64,000 nt of DNA from Trachythela sp. YZ-2020 (taxonomy: Eukaryota; Cnidaria; Anthozoa; Malacalcyonacea; Clavulariidae). The position numbers and the translations under genes were made by a program. Every line of letters begins with the position of its first letter. The first letter of the stretch is position 1. This document shows, piece after piece, positions 32,900-45,612 of this stretch. The stretch lies in NCBI GenBank assembly GCA_016169945.1, contig JADLSH010000050.1, forward strand, positions 434,001 to 498,000, written 5' to 3'. The notes under the pieces were generated by a model, which saw only the letters and a list, made by a program, of their open reading frames with translations, was not told where the DNA came from and made no database searches.

Positions 32900-33370
32900 T
32901 TGATGTTGTTATTCAATTCGTGGGGTGTGATTGGATGGTTGGATGGATTAATTTGAAAAAGTTGTTGGTAGTTGACCACTGTAATTGTGATTTGGGTAGT
33001 TTAACTCCTTTTTTAAGTCAGGGAAGTTTTCTTGGCAGTTTAATGGTGAGATTTAACTTGATCTATGTTATCCTCATCTTGTTGCTCGTTCAACGTTTCT
33101 CATCAATGACTCTGCAGCTTCGCTGGTGCAGTTTTAGGCCACGAGCCCCTTTGCAGACTTTACCGCAGCAACATTTGACAGCCTTGCAGGATTTTACCGG
33201 CAGATATTATTGGGCAGGTGACTGGATTTACATTTGCGGTAGTATCTTGCTCATACCCCATTTTAATTTTGCAACGCCACGAGTGACGGCCCAACGATAA
33301 AATTTACTTACCACAAAATCCACATATTATAAGAGTTAAAAATAATGCAAGCAAGCATAATGATTAATTA
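32900..33370. other. Unrecognised sequence between retroelements
   Basis: An open frame at 32,920-33,300 has no recognisable similarity. The stretch may be decayed retroelement DNA. Confidence 0.35.
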
Positions 33371-33379
33371 TAAGAATAA

Positions 33380-34214
33380 AATGCAAATCATAGCCTTTCC
33401 AGTTAAGAAAGGTAGTATTGGAGTCACAAACCCATGCAATGAAGCGAAATTGGAATATTCGGTATCAAGAAAGGTAACAGCACCATTGGTAGAAAAAATT
33501 CAAGACTGACAAGAACATGAGCTTCCTGATGATTCAAAAGTACAAGAGCTGAAGCAAAGTGCAAGAAAAGAGAAAAACGATACTTTAAATGAAATGGCTA
33601 AATCTGTCATTGAACTAGCACCACCGAATGATAGAACTTGTCTCAGTGAAAGGAGCCTCCTCCTGGTTAACAGTCGTTCCAGTGTCCAAGATGGACTCAG
33701 TTTAACTTAAACAAGCAGGAGTTTAGAGACGCATTAAATTTAAAATATGATTGGCCGTTCAAGGATAACCCAACAAGATGTGCACGTGAGATCTTTTCAA
33801 TGTCGACCATGCAATGGTATGCACGAATTACGAGATCTGGAAGCTGAACTCTTGCATGTTGTCTGTAACGATGTCCAAATTGAACCAGCTCTTCAAGAAA
33901 TAAATGGTGAAGTGCTAAACTCTGGGTCAAACAAATCACAAGATGCCAGATTAGACGTTCATGCACGTGGCTTTGGGAAAAACAAAGATCTGCATTCTTT
34001 GATGTCCGGGTTTGCCACCCAATTGAAGAATCTTATAAAGAGTTAACTCCAAAACAGATTCATCGTATGCATGAAAATGAGAAGACGCGTATGTATAACC
34101 AACGAGTTACCGACGTAGAACAAGGAACATTGACGCCATTAATTTTTAAAACAACTGGTGGAATGGGTGAAGAATGCAAGAAGTATCACAGTCGTTTAGC
34201 GGAATTAATTGCCA
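33380..34214 (+). pseudogene. Retroelement C-terminal region with possible restriction-like nuclease
   Basis: Frameshifted fragments in order: [124 protein letters not shown] and [12 protein letters not shown] recognise this as the C-terminus of a retroelement family frequent in cnidarians. The D-(x)n-FDVRV pattern resembles a PD-(D/E)XK nuclease core; that is inference. The frame is cut at ELIAI by the CACTG transposon and continues at 46,703. Confidence 0.72.
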
Positions 34215-34216
34215 TA

Positions 34217-34660
34217 CACTGTAAAAACTGATAGGTTAAAATAACCTATTTTTATAGGTTATAACTAATATCAATAGGTTGTTTTAACCTTTTGAATAGG
34301 TTAGAACCAATATAAATAGGTTAAAATAACCAATTATTATTTGGTCAATTGTGAGCGATTGAATTTAACTAATAAAAATATGTTAATTCAACCAATTTTT
34401 TTGGTTATGCAAGCCAACTTAATTTAATAGGTTGTTATAACCTATTATTATTAGTCAAATAGACTAATTGTTTATAACAAATAACAATAGGTCGTTTTAA
34501 CTATTCGTATCATTGTGGCAGTAACTTATAGATATTAGTTAAAATAACTTAATATTGTTTGGTAACATGCATTATTGCATTCTCGGTCAATAACCAAAAC
34601 TAGTTAGTTAAAACAGCCCAATGATAATTGGTTAAAATAGCCCATGTTAGTTCATATTGT
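34217..34660. repeat. Left terminal repeat and subterminal AGGTTAAAATAACCTATT array
   Basis: Many copies of AATAGGTT(A/G)AAATAACC-type units in both orientations, as in CACTA subterminal regions where a transposase binds. Confidence 0.85.
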
Positions 34661-34674
34661 ATATATAAGGATAG

Positions 34675-34918
34675 CAGGGATGGATCCAGCATGATCTGAT
34701 AAGGGAGGTACTAACAGGGTGCTGGTCATGAAGCCAGGTGCGGCTGGCATCCGAAGGAGGGTGAATCATCACTTAGAATGCCCTGCAGGGTCAATGGGGT
34801 CATCTTGTCAGAAATGTTTGAAAAATATGATTGCCTAGATGGTCAAAAAGGCCTATCAATGGCCAGATAATGGGGGGGGGGCGCACCCCCCCCCCTCCCC
34901 CAAGTAAATCAATCCCTG
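34675..34918. mobile_element. hAT-like MITE inside the CACTG element
   Basis: Ends CAGGGATGGAT and AATCAATCCCTG, flanked by near-identical 8-bp repeats AAGGATAG (34,667-34,674) and AAGGAGAG (34,919-34,926). The core contains a G9CGCAC9 hairpin. Confidence 0.7.
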
Positions 34919-34926
34919 AAGGAGAG

Positions 34927-36850
34927 TGTTTTTATAACCATAATATACTATATATTTGCAACAAATGTTATCTATGTCAAAACCAGTAGGAAACGTAGTA
35001 ATGTTACAACAGGAAAATTTAATACAGTAGTTATCCCATATTTGAAATTTACATCTAAAAGACCTAACAACACTGTTCAGATTTCGACACAAAATTGTTT
35101 ATCTCAGCCATTTCTACAGCATATGCATGCAAGAACCACACTACCATGAATCCTCTATTAATCTCAAAGTATGAGGGGGGGGGGGGTATTTAGTGAAATT
35201 ACAGTACTTTAATTAAGAACATGGGGTGTAATGGCACGAGGGAAGGGGAATTCCCTGAATACAGTTACCTAAAAACTGAAAACGTCTAAGAAAATTAATG
35301 GCTCTAATCATTCTACCTAATATATATTTCTTCGTCTGGCTATTACAATGGCAGGGGGAGAGGTGTTATCAAAGAAAATTAATAGAGGATTTTCACCATC
35401 TCACCAGTTAGCAGAGCCTAGGATATTAAAGCTAGAACTACGTACGTTTACCTGCATATGTATATTGATATGTGCAATAATATTGAATACATCTTGTTGC
35501 TAAAAATTAATTAGTCTATTTTTCATTAATTTTTTTATTTTTTTATATTTTTCACGCATCAAAGTCTGAAGTGCGGACGTGGATTATTTTTTCTGGTTTT
35601 AACCAAAACGGTTTATACTTGGCAACAATGATTATGGAGTAAGACTACACCAAATTTCGTGGTCAAAATCGACCACGCCCAAAAATAAATGACATATTTT
35701 TATCTGCAAAAATCGTTCAGGGTGACATTTTATCCTTGCTTCGTTATAATTTTTAAATATAATAATTAGGTACGCCTTAGGGAGCTCTATATGGGCATAG
35801 GAGAGTCAAGGTGAAATAAAAGTAAACTAATGAATTAAATAAAATAAATTGATTGTTCGCTGATTTTCGTGCTATGGAAAAATGCCATCCATGGTACTAA
35901 AGAACGCCCAATCCTTTATACGCATACATGAATAATTTTCATTGACAGCCTCGACTTCATGAGATATAAGGAATAAACGCCTTTTTATTAATAACTAATC
36001 GAGAATTCAACCGTTTGTATTCAAGCTTGGCCAGCAGTATACCCGTGGTAATAGCTATTAACTACCTTATTTGCATCTAAAAATATTCAAAATTACCCCC
36101 AGCAGCGTAACTCGCCCTAGTCTCCCAATACTCGGTCACGAATAACTTTTTCCCCAACGCAGGAAAAATAACCAAACTTCACGTGGTGATAGACCGTCGT
36201 CAGTAGATGCCTGCCATATAGGTGGTTATGTAGGTTAATGTGGCTATGATACTTTTTTAGCGTTAAAACATATATCTCTTTAAACAGGCCAATGAGGTAT
36301 CATATGAAAGCTCTTCGAATGGGCATTCCAACTGTCCATGTTCTAAAGAGAAAAAATTAAATTCTACCCAGAAATCTTTGCGAGAAGAAATAAAATAAAA
36401 TTTCTGGGCCAGGTTTGGATGCCTGTATTACAGTTGGCTTTTATTGAAAATGTACTAAATTTACCATATGTAATAAGAACTAGTCAGCCTTTATTACTCT
36501 TTACCGGTTTGGTTTATACCTTTAAGGTGGCTCTGCAATGTTATACTAAATTTAAAAATGTTTACCCTAAGATATATTTTTGAATTTCTAATCAAATCAT
36601 ACAACTATCACATAGTTATTATTAACATCCAATAATAAAGACTCGATTGCAGGAAAATGAATGAACCAGCCTCGCTTTCATGAGTTATATGATATATAGC
36701 CTTTTTGTATCTTGTAAGGCGGTTATTAGAGTAAAACGTCTGAAACTCGGTCAGTATCACACAAATATTAATCCTAACCATCTGGCCAAGTTTCAAAGAA
36801 TTTCATTGAAATTTGATTGGTTTATTGAAATTTAAATAAATTTGAAATCG
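34927..36850. other. Non-coding interior of the CACTG element
   Basis: No transposase similarity was seen. A repeat beginning TTGGTTTTAACCAAAACGGT and continuing GTTCATACTTGG recurs at about 35,595, 37,800, 38,115 and inverted at about 38,345. Confidence 0.45.
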
Positions 36851-37994
36851 CGCGGTTTCTAATAAGTAACAGGAAAAAATAGGTAAAAGCACCAAAATTT
36901 GTGCGTGGGTAGAGAATAGGATTCTACATACGAATTTGTGGTCAAAAAAATGTTATACTCTGAACCCCATACCGGGGGGTTGGGTAAATTGCATTTTGTG
37001 TTATGGGGCCTGGTACCGAGTTGTTGGCCTATCACGTGATATCATTTCCCAATGCCATAGTACCCTTGGTGCGCAACATAACCCCGCCAACATCTAGTCG
37101 GCAACTCTAATACCCAGGTCCCAAGCGCTACAATAACAAAAATGGAAAAATCATCATAACTTTTGACCACGCCCATGAATTGTTATAAAGGTCATACTGT
37201 TAGATAGAGCGTGCAATGCTACATAAAATCCTTAAGTATAAATAAATTCTGGCGAGCGGAAGTACTAAGAAAACGCACTAACGTATGCGCATGCGCAAAT
37301 AATGCGCCATTGCCCCGGAAGCCCTACTGTGCAAAGTTTCAAAGCAAGAGCTTAAATCTAAAAGGGTAAAACATACAAAAATATAATGGGAAAAAAATAT
37401 GAAAAAATATGAAAAAATATGACTGTGTGTCTCATTCTCAGCTCTACCCCATTCGCTCGCTAAATTTGAGAAAATCTCTAACTTTGGTTGCTTTTACCCT
37501 TATCGCTCCAAACTTGGTACACACGTTTGTTATGCCATGCAGTATGTTCATACAAAGTTTGGGTTCAAACCCTCTAAACCGCTGACCTCTAGAGCGCCGC
37601 AAAATTGGTAAAAAGTGCCGTTTCCCTATAACTTTTGTCGATTTGAACCGATAACGATCATACTTAGGACTTAAGCTTAGAGGCATAGAAGGTATCTGCT
37701 TGTCAAATTTGGAACCGAACGGTCAATACCGCTGACCGCTAGGCACGAATAAAGTGAGAAAAAAAAGCGTTTTTTTGACAAGTTTGTTAGGATATAACTC
37801 CTGTTGGTTTTAACCAACTATGTTCATACTCGGACACAATGATAGTGACCTAAAGGTACACCAAATACCAGGACTAAGCAGTCCCACGCCCCAAACAAGC
37901 CAGAAAAAAATGTTTATTATTTTGACCAAAAAATTGTATTACCTTAGTAAAATTATCTAATGGTTGAACGTATGTTTTTCTCCAAAAGATACAC

Positions 37995-38505
37995 TTGCAT
38001 ATGTAAATTAATACGAGGAATAATATTGCAATACATCTTGCATACAAAATATTTTTAATTAATTTATTTATATTTTTCACAAATCAAAGTCCGAAGTGCG
38101 GACAAAGATAACTCTTGTTGGTTTCAACCAAAACGGTTCATACTTGGTAACGATGATGCCCTAGTGGGTCTACACGAAATATCAGCACCTCGGCCGGTCA
38201 CGCCCAAAATAAATATTTCCTTTTTTTGGTTGAAAAATGGTTTAGAGCCGAAAGAAGACAATTTTTTTCATATTTGTTTCGGGGCTGACTGGCCATTGTG
38301 ATGATATTTGGTGTAAAACCACTAGGGGACTGCCTTTACCAAGTATGAAAGGTTTTGGTTAAAACCAACAACAGTTATCTTTGTCCGCACTTTGGACTTT
38401 GATGCGTGAAAAATACAAAAAAAATAATTAAAAATAGAAGAAAAAATATTTTGTATGCAAGATGTATTGCAATATTATTCCCCGTATTAATTTACATATG
38501 TTGGT
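37995..38505. repeat. Large inverted repeat, copy 1 only
   Basis: The stretch from about 37,995 to 38,150 returns inverted at about 38,338-38,505 (GCATATGTAAATTAATACG near 38,000; CGTATTAATTTACATATG near 38,482). In copy 2 one arm and the spacer are deleted. Confidence 0.8.
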
Positions 38506-38689
38506 GCATTTTGTTAGGGGGAAAACAGATATTTGTGAAAAAATTATGAAAGCGTCATTACTGCGAGTAAAATCTGGTTTTTCGGCTCTAGCGGTCAGCG
38601 GTTGAGAGGGTTCACTCATACTTGGCTTATATATGTAATTTGGATTAGCGAACAATATTGTAATACATTGACAACCACATACTTCACAT

Positions 38690-38799
38690 ATGATATGCAG
38701 ATTAGGATCACTTTTGTGTACCAGTATGAGATGTTTTATCATTAAAACAATCGTGGACGCAAAAAACGTCGAACACAATTGGCAGCAGAAGTTCGCCAT
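38690..38799 (-). pseudogene. C2H2 zinc-finger first exon, divergent from the SAM gene (copy 1)
   Basis: The minus-strand frame starts MANFCCQLCSTFFAST and continues MIKHLILVHKSDPNLHIICE. The C-x2-C and H-x4-H spacing, with HKSDPN and a following cysteine pair, resembles the N-terminal fingers of transposon-linked C2H2 proteins of fish and cnidarians. A GTATGT donor-like site follows HIICE. The downstream exons would lie toward 38.6-34.7 kb but were not found, so the gene is probably truncated. Confidence 0.6.
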
Positions 38800-38802
38800 C
38801 AC

Positions 38803-39129
38803 ATTTATATTATTTCACAAACAGGACGACTTGATCAATAATCATATGCTAACTGTGATGGTAACTGAGACTGACGTCACTGCAGGCACTGCTAATCTGC
38901 TTGTTTCCTGTTTCTCAGCGTCTCCCAAAATGATTGGTTAAATGCGCGAGTTATCGCTTCCTTATTGGTCAATTTGGTCAAGCGGTTAATCACTTGTCAA
39001 ACAAAATTTGCATATGCTTTGCTCTAAGTCTCCAATTTCAATTTAACACAACTTGGTAGTCTTTAATAGTCAATTGCTATTGCTTGCAGACCTGAAAATC
39101 TATTATATATTTTGAAAAAACTTGTCAAA
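38803..39129. promoter_or_regulatory. Candidate bidirectional promoter (C2H2 exon / SAM gene)
   Basis: 330 bp separate the two divergent start codons and are conserved unchanged in copy 2 (48,743-49,069). It contains TGACGTCA (a CRE palindrome) and two ATTGGT/ATTGGTT (inverted CCAAT) motifs. Confidence 0.4.
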
Positions 39130-40739
39130 ATGTCTAAATTGACCATTTCGAAAGTATCTCAACCATCTGATGTTGTGGCCTGGCTGAAGGAAACAGGATT
39201 GGACGAAGCAGTGTCGGAATTTCAAGGTAAGATATGGGTCTCACTTCTATACGGCCGCGGGCCGCGCGATATTCTAGTTTGCGCACTATAGCCTTCCTTG
39301 AGTTTAATTTCAGTTTGACTTCATTGTTCACAATGGTGCTAACAGCTCACAACTGCCAACTATATAACTCATGTAGATCGCATATAAAGATTCGATTCGC
39401 AAAATATTCAATTCGAGATTCAATTCACAAAACGCGTGCGGCTTCTGTGCACTCGAATGTCTTCTTATTTATAACTATTCTTTCATTTAGAAACATTTAG
39501 ACCGTGGATTTTACTATTTTAATGAGAAAATGATCGTATTAGACTATATATTTATATATTGGGATTGTGCGTTTCGTCTTGCTTTACAGATGGCCAAGCC
39601 ATGGCCTGGCAGTTAAGCGCCTCGAGCCATGATTGCACCACGCGGACCACGGATGGCAAGCTTGTACTAATTGCTCCCTCAATAGTCCTATCTATCCCTT
39701 ATTCCCTTGTTTACCCTGTTGTGTGTCACCTTGTTCATTTATAATAGTATATTCATTCACCGATATGGTTTTGCGTTTTTATAGCAAACGAGATTGATGG
39801 GGAAGACTTTTTGGGCTTCAGTTCGCCAGATATTAGTCAACTGCTGCCACGCTTTAAGTTAAGAAAGCGATTTCTTTCTGCTTGGAGCGAAGTTACTGGA
39901 GAGGTATTCTATAAATAGTATTTTATACATACATTTAATATAAATAATACATACGGATACTAGCACCAATAGAAGTATATTGCCTATACAGTATGTCTAT
40001 ATATATTTTTGCACCTATATGGCGGTTTAACCGTTAAAATAAATGACAGAGACAACAGATTTATGATTTTAAAATATACATTTTTATACAACATTGTGAT
40101 GCCATCTTTCAAGACACAATGTTAAATGCTGTACATTGACTAACTTTATGGAATTTCGAGAATAAAATGAAATAAAATACATCTGTTGGTGCTACCCTAT
40201 GTATGTAAATCTATGTACTACATATCTACATTCATTTTCTTGGACAGTAGGATAACAGTGAGGGTATAGAGATTATTAAGGGTTAACTATGTTACCTCTG
40301 TTCTAAATTCTACAAGTAATGTTTTAGCTTCACCCTGCACTGCAGGACAAATTTGGAGAATGATAATTGCGCCTATGGTTACATGATGGTTACATAAGAT
40401 TATACGCTTACAGTATGTTATGGTCACAAGAGGAAGCGGGTATTTAAAGGGTTCTGACTGGGTCAAGATCAAAGAGAAATGTATTTGTGCACAAAAACAC
40501 AAATAATTAACCCGTTAACTGGCAGTACTCTACCACTAACAAGTACAATCGTCTGGCGTAAGACAGAGTAAAACACTAAATAGACAATGGCAGATAGTTT
40601 TGTTAACACATTAACTGGCCAGCAGTACTTTACCACTGATAAGTAAAATCGTCTGGCATTAGACAGTTGAGAGTAAAATACTTTGGCGTTAGACAGAGTA
40701 AATAACCAAAGTAGGGCGCACTTGGGTGCATTGCCAGCT

Positions 40740-41430
40740 AAAGTGTTAAGAATACTTTTAGTGGAAACTCTTGTGCCAGAAAGATGTGCCATCTTTGGCT
40801 GGCAGGTTATGAAGATGTTCCATCTTTTCTTAACCAGTGGAAGCTTAAAAAGAGCTTATATTATTCTCTCATGACAGCGCAATGCAAAATATATAAACAC
40901 AACATACATTTGGAATAATCATTTAGAATACTTTTAGTGGACACTCTTTTGCCAGAAAGATGTGCCATCTTTGGCTGGCAAGTTATGAAGATGTTCCATC
41001 TTTTCTTAACCAGTGGAAGCTTAAAAGGAGTCTTATATTATTCTCTCATGACAGCACAATGCAAAATATATAAACACAACATGACAACATACATTTTGAA
41101 TAATAATTAAGAATACTTTTAGTGGCCGACACTCTTTTGCCAGAAAGATGTGCCATCTTTGGCTGGCAGGTTATGAAGGTGTTCCATCTTTTCTTAACCA
41201 GTGGAAGCTTAAAAAGAGCTTATATTATTCTCTCATGACAGCGCAATGCAAAATATATAAACACAACATACATTTGGAATAATCGTTTAGAATACTTTTA
41301 GTGGACACTCTTGTGCCAGAAAGATGTGCCATCTTTGGCTGGCAGGTTATGAAGATGTTCCATCTTTTCTTAACCAGTGGAAGCTTAAAAAGAGTCTTAT
41401 ACCGGTATTATTTTTTCATGACAGTACTTG
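40740..41430 (+). repeat. Four tandem repeats of about 180-190 bp in intron 2 of the SAM gene (copy 1)
   Basis: Each unit runs from GAATACTTTTAGTGG through CCAGAAAGATGTGCCATCTT and TTAACCAGTGGAAGC to AACACAACATACATTT. In copy 2 (about 50,687-51,360) the second unit has lost an internal piece, so the array is unstable. Confidence 0.88.
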
Positions 41431-43483
41431 CCATACTTTTACTTGTGCAATGCTTTGCATGTAACTACCAGATAAAAATGAAATTCAAGCTAAACTTTGG
41501 TTCATTTGCGGCAACCTGGTTTAGTATCATTACTGTTTCGCTTGCTACTCTAACATATTAAAATTTGTAGACCTGCTGGCAGTAACCAGTGTCAATTAGC
41601 TCCATACTGTAGGTAGTATGTCAAGTATCAGGCCCATATATTTGGACTGACTCTTCAGTCACTTGTATCTCTCACACCCAGCGTGTTATCTTAGAGTCAT
41701 CGCTAAGGTAGGATGGGTACATGTACATTTTGTCAAGAATGACACCACCTGCCTAATTATGTCATTATGTTCTAATTTTTGCAGGTGTTTGATGCCAATG
41801 GTTTAAAGTGCCCATTAAAGGTACCTACATGTTCACCATGTACAAGCCAGGAACCTAGCTTTGTGGATGAAAGTCCTTTATTCCTCAACTGAATGAGTCC
41901 GAGGATAATGTTTCAGATTTTCTGAAACATTTCCCATCTGTAGCAGCAGTCCATCTGGTAGTCCGCCTGCGAAGAGAAGCATTGAATTTCAAACTCCCCT
42001 TGGTTTAAGACGAAGTCCCAGGAAACATAAAAGTGCCTCCAGTTTACCTTCCAGCATTTCCCCAAAAAGGAAAAAGTCTGAGGTAAATTTGAATACTATA
42101 AAATTCTTTATGGGTGCATCACATTAATTAGCAATGATTTTACAAAGAAAAATGTTGACTGCATATCATGATTTGTAATTATTATGTACATTTCAGTGTT
42201 GAAATTGACATAATGAGTTTGTAAAATACAAATTTTCAACTGAAACATTTCATGTCATTTGATTTCATCACTATATCTTGATGACATAAATGATGTAATA
42301 AATTGTAGAAATATGGCCACTTCGTTTAGTTTATGGTATGTTTTGAATGTGCGTCCTCCACTATATTGTTGTAGTTTATGTTACATGTACATTCTATTTC
42401 CAATATTATATTTAGGCCGTTGCTGCTGAAAATTCAGATTGGTTAAGCAAATTTTGCCTTCCAACAAGGGTATGGCAATAAAGCATTTTTTACATGGTGC
42501 AATTGAGGATATTAACCTATTACATATATGTAGCTTGTCTAGTGCCAGTTGATTAGTGATAGGGTACTGCCAGTTAATGGATTAACCCATTAGCTTGCAA
42601 TGCGCCCTACTTTAGTATTTTACTCTGTCAAACGCCAGACAATTATATTTAATTAGACAACTATCTGCCAGTGTTTCTTGTCAACCCATTAGCTGGCAAT
42701 GCACCCAGATGCTCCTTACTTTTTACATTTTACTTTGTGTAACAATATTTTTTTCTTGATTTAATGCTAGTGGAGCTAGATGTTGAAAAAGGACTTGAAA
42801 ATGGCAGTTTGACTCCACTGCAAAGAAGTGCCTTAATTAGGCAGCTTTGCACTTCAATAATGGCACACACGTCATATCCAACTGTGGAGGAGAGAACCCA
42901 CATTGCCCTGCAGCTTGTGATGAAGTACCCTTTCCTAAAAGGCTCATTTGGTGCTGGCCATGTAAGTTTCACTAATATTTGCTATCATATTTTCAATGCT
43001 ATTTTCAAGTCTATTTTAGTATTACTGTGATAAGTAGTAACTAACTGATGTTAGGACTGGAATGATCCAGTTCTAACATTAATAACTCATAAATCAGAGT
43101 GTGTTGCCTTTGTTACAGGTATATATTCTTTAGCGTTTGCATGTATTATACTGGAAAAATTTAACCTCTTCTACACTATGGAAACTTGGAAAATTCTTAT
43201 ATATAACTCCATCACTCGTCATACGAGGAAGACTCTTATCAACTCTCATCAAAATTTGAACCAGCTCAAAGTTGATGAGAGTGTGTGAGAGTTGGTGGTC
43301 AAATGTGACCGAAAGTTGCAACTCTCATTGACTTTCATCAACTCTCATTCTCATTTGACCATAGGCAGCCCAATGACTATGGTGGTTTATTAAATAATGT
43401 GACTAAAACATTCAAATTTTCAATAAAACTATTGTTACCTTGTTGAAAATGACGAAAATATGATAAATTTACTTGACAATAAC

Positions 43484-43554
43484 ACAATTCTTTAGTTCTC
43501 GTTTATGCAGTGACGTACGTCGCCCGTCGCAGGCAACGAGAACTAAAGAATTGT
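43484..43554. repeat. Hairpin with 20-bp perfect arms in intron 5
   Basis: ACAATTCTTTAGTTCTCGTT pairs with AACGAGAACTAAAGAATTGT. In copy 2 (53,418-53,484) both arms are unchanged but the loop differs strongly. Confidence 0.9.
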
Positions 43555-44440
43555 AATAATTGTAATAATTCTAATATTAACTCATAAAAAAGAGTGTGTT
43601 GGCTTTGTTATTTAAGCACTTACACATACATACATGTATTATATATAACACCGAGAAAAATGTGTTTGCAAAGTTGAAATTTTGATATCACATCTTCGTT
43701 TTATCCCCTCCTCTATTGTCCAACAATTCTGTAATTGTGAGACCAAATCTAATTATACTTTAGAATTGATACGCATTTCATAAAAGGTAGTGGTACTGTA
43801 GCTTTTTATAGTGCAAAAAATAAATTTAAATATCACATTTTTATTAGTTTTTAATGATATATCATTTCCAATATAGCAAATATGGGAGAAAAAGATACAA
43901 GCACGCTTTGCCAATGTCAAGAAGAGGGTGGCTAAGGTTGAGAAAAAACAACTAGTGGCGGAGGGCATTGTGGTCCTTAAGGCAAAGCCAGGGAGGAAGA
44001 AGTAGCATTCCAAGAATTCCGTGATTCCGCCCATTCCTTCTGGGGAAACAGAAGAAACAATGGATGCACACCAGAAGAGGTTGGTCGACCTGTATCGGAA
44101 AGGGAATCCCGACTTTGCACAGGTGAAACTCTTGATGGACAACACTTATCCAAAGCGCAGAAGGGCAGTGCTTGTTGACAATGTCCGTGTGTGGAAACTA
44201 GTGCAAGATTATCCTTTCCTCAAAGATGATAAAGGGGTTCAGGTAAACATCAATATTTAGTAGCCTTGGAGCACTACTTTTTCTGCAACAATGTTTCTCA
44301 GTGGTAACTCTTCGTCGAATTTAGAGATTTACCTTTTGCTTGTGTTGCATGTTTCCATCCTAAACAATAGTGAGTGTACATGTGTATAGTATAGTGAGGG
44401 GGTGTCAGTGTAGGTAGCGATGTGAGAAGTATTTCCAAAA

Positions 44441-44540
44441 GTAGGTTGTTCAACTACCTGAAAAATAAGAAAACAACTTCTTTGAAGATGGTTTTCTTAT
44501 TTTTCTCTTTTTTTTCAGGTAGTTGAACAACCTACTGTTT
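44441..44540. repeat. Hairpin element in intron 6
   Basis: GTAGGTTGTTCAACTACCTG returns inverted as CAGGTAGTTGAACAACCTAC, with further pairing AATAAGAAAAC / GTTTTCTTATT. It is probably a foldback MITE, also present in copy 2. Confidence 0.8.
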
Positions 44541-44774
44541 GCAACTACTAGTGTATAGTCTACTTTGTTCGCTCTTTTAAAACTCATTCTTTAGATGAAG
44601 GCAGAGTTAGGGCGAATCCTCGACAAGGAAAACATTGGGAAAGAGATCAGAGAGTTGTGGCAACTAAAGAAGCCACAGATTTTGGCAGCATTGAAGAAGA
44701 ATAATTGTCGTGCTGTCAACAATATATTGGTCAAGTTGGATGATTGCGAAGTGACAGATGAAAGAGGTAATTTA

Positions 44775-44877
44775 ATACAGGTACCACAAATTCCAGAAAA
44801 TGTGAGATTTCACCGCAACTCGTGTGAGAAATGTGTGGTAAAATCTCGTATTTTTGGGGATTTGTGGTACCTGTATG
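44775..44877. repeat. Hairpin element starting just after the exon 7 donor
   Basis: ATACAGGTACCACAAATT pairs with the inverse near 44,858-44,877 (GATTTGTGGTACCTGTAT). It begins 8 bp past the exon 7 splice donor, close enough to affect splicing. Confidence 0.75.
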
Positions 44878-45612
44878 ATTGATTACAGTGATTACAGGTT
44901 TTGAAGAAACAATTGTATAGTATGCATACGTTTATATTATGGACATGGATTAAACGATTAATATAGATTAAGATACTTAATCTATATAGAAGTTAATCTA
45001 TATGTGTATATGTACTGTACAGAAATTTATTCTATGTTTAATTAGAAAACCGTTGTATCATGGCAGCTTTGCCGTATGTCCTTGGGGAGAAGAGTACCCA
45101 CAAACATACCTCAGGAGAACATTTCTTTGAAGTTGTTCTTGTAAGTGAATTTTATATATTTTATAGCATCTAGGTAGAAATTATTAAGTGATGTATATTT
45201 TTGTAATGTAACTACAGGAGAAGAAGTACAATATTTAGATAAAAGTGTAAGTTGTGCATGAAATGCTTAAAATGTCGTCACTCATTTATATTCCTTGTTG
45301 CAGGATGATTCTGAAGTTGCTCCTAAAATATCAGGATGTTCAACCCCTCGTCTATTGGCCACCGGACCTCTGGAAGAGATAAGTTCAATTTCATTGATTG
45401 CAGAGGGAATGGTGGTAAACAAATTCAGATCGTGCAATATAGCCAACGCAGTGACATGTTTGCTTGCAGCGTACTACGTTTTTAACGCGCAGTACCCAAA
45501 GGGGCCAACAGGTCATAGCAAAAACATTTACATGTTTTTAGAACATGTTCTTTTGGGCAATAGTTGCCAAACTTTACCAATTGGCGTAGAGAACTTCCTA
45601 AGCCAAATGTAA

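Larger units (their letters stand above)
39130..45612 (+). pseudogene. SAM-domain protein, SAMD3-like, copy 1 (broken)
   Basis: Nine exons inferred from GT-AG sites: 39,130-39,226; 39,785-39,903; 41,785-42,082; 42,416-42,469; 42,771-42,961; 43,877-44,242; 44,595-44,766; about 45,056-45,140; 45,304-45,612. Exons 1-2 encode a SAM domain (VVAWLKETGLDEAVSEFQAN, DGEDFLGFSS, LLPRFKLRKRFLSAWSEV), a helical protein-interaction module. Later exons carry YPTVEERTHIALQLVMKYPF, FAQVKLLMDNTYPKRRRAVL, YPFLKDDKG and a conserved C-terminus (AALPYVLGEK, CLLAAYYVFNAQYPKG). This order matches vertebrate SAMD3-like proteins. Breaks: a base missing in exon 3; a frame conflict within exon 3 shared with copy 2; a base missing plus TAG at the start of exon 5; TAG in exon 6 (44,003-44,005, shared); and loss of the exon 8 acceptor by a 13-bp deletion. 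Confidence 0.8.

Noticed and set aside
39234..39744. Short open frames in intron 1 of the SAM gene
   Set aside because: They are intronic, start in odd contexts and show no similarity; identical in the duplicate only because of the duplication.
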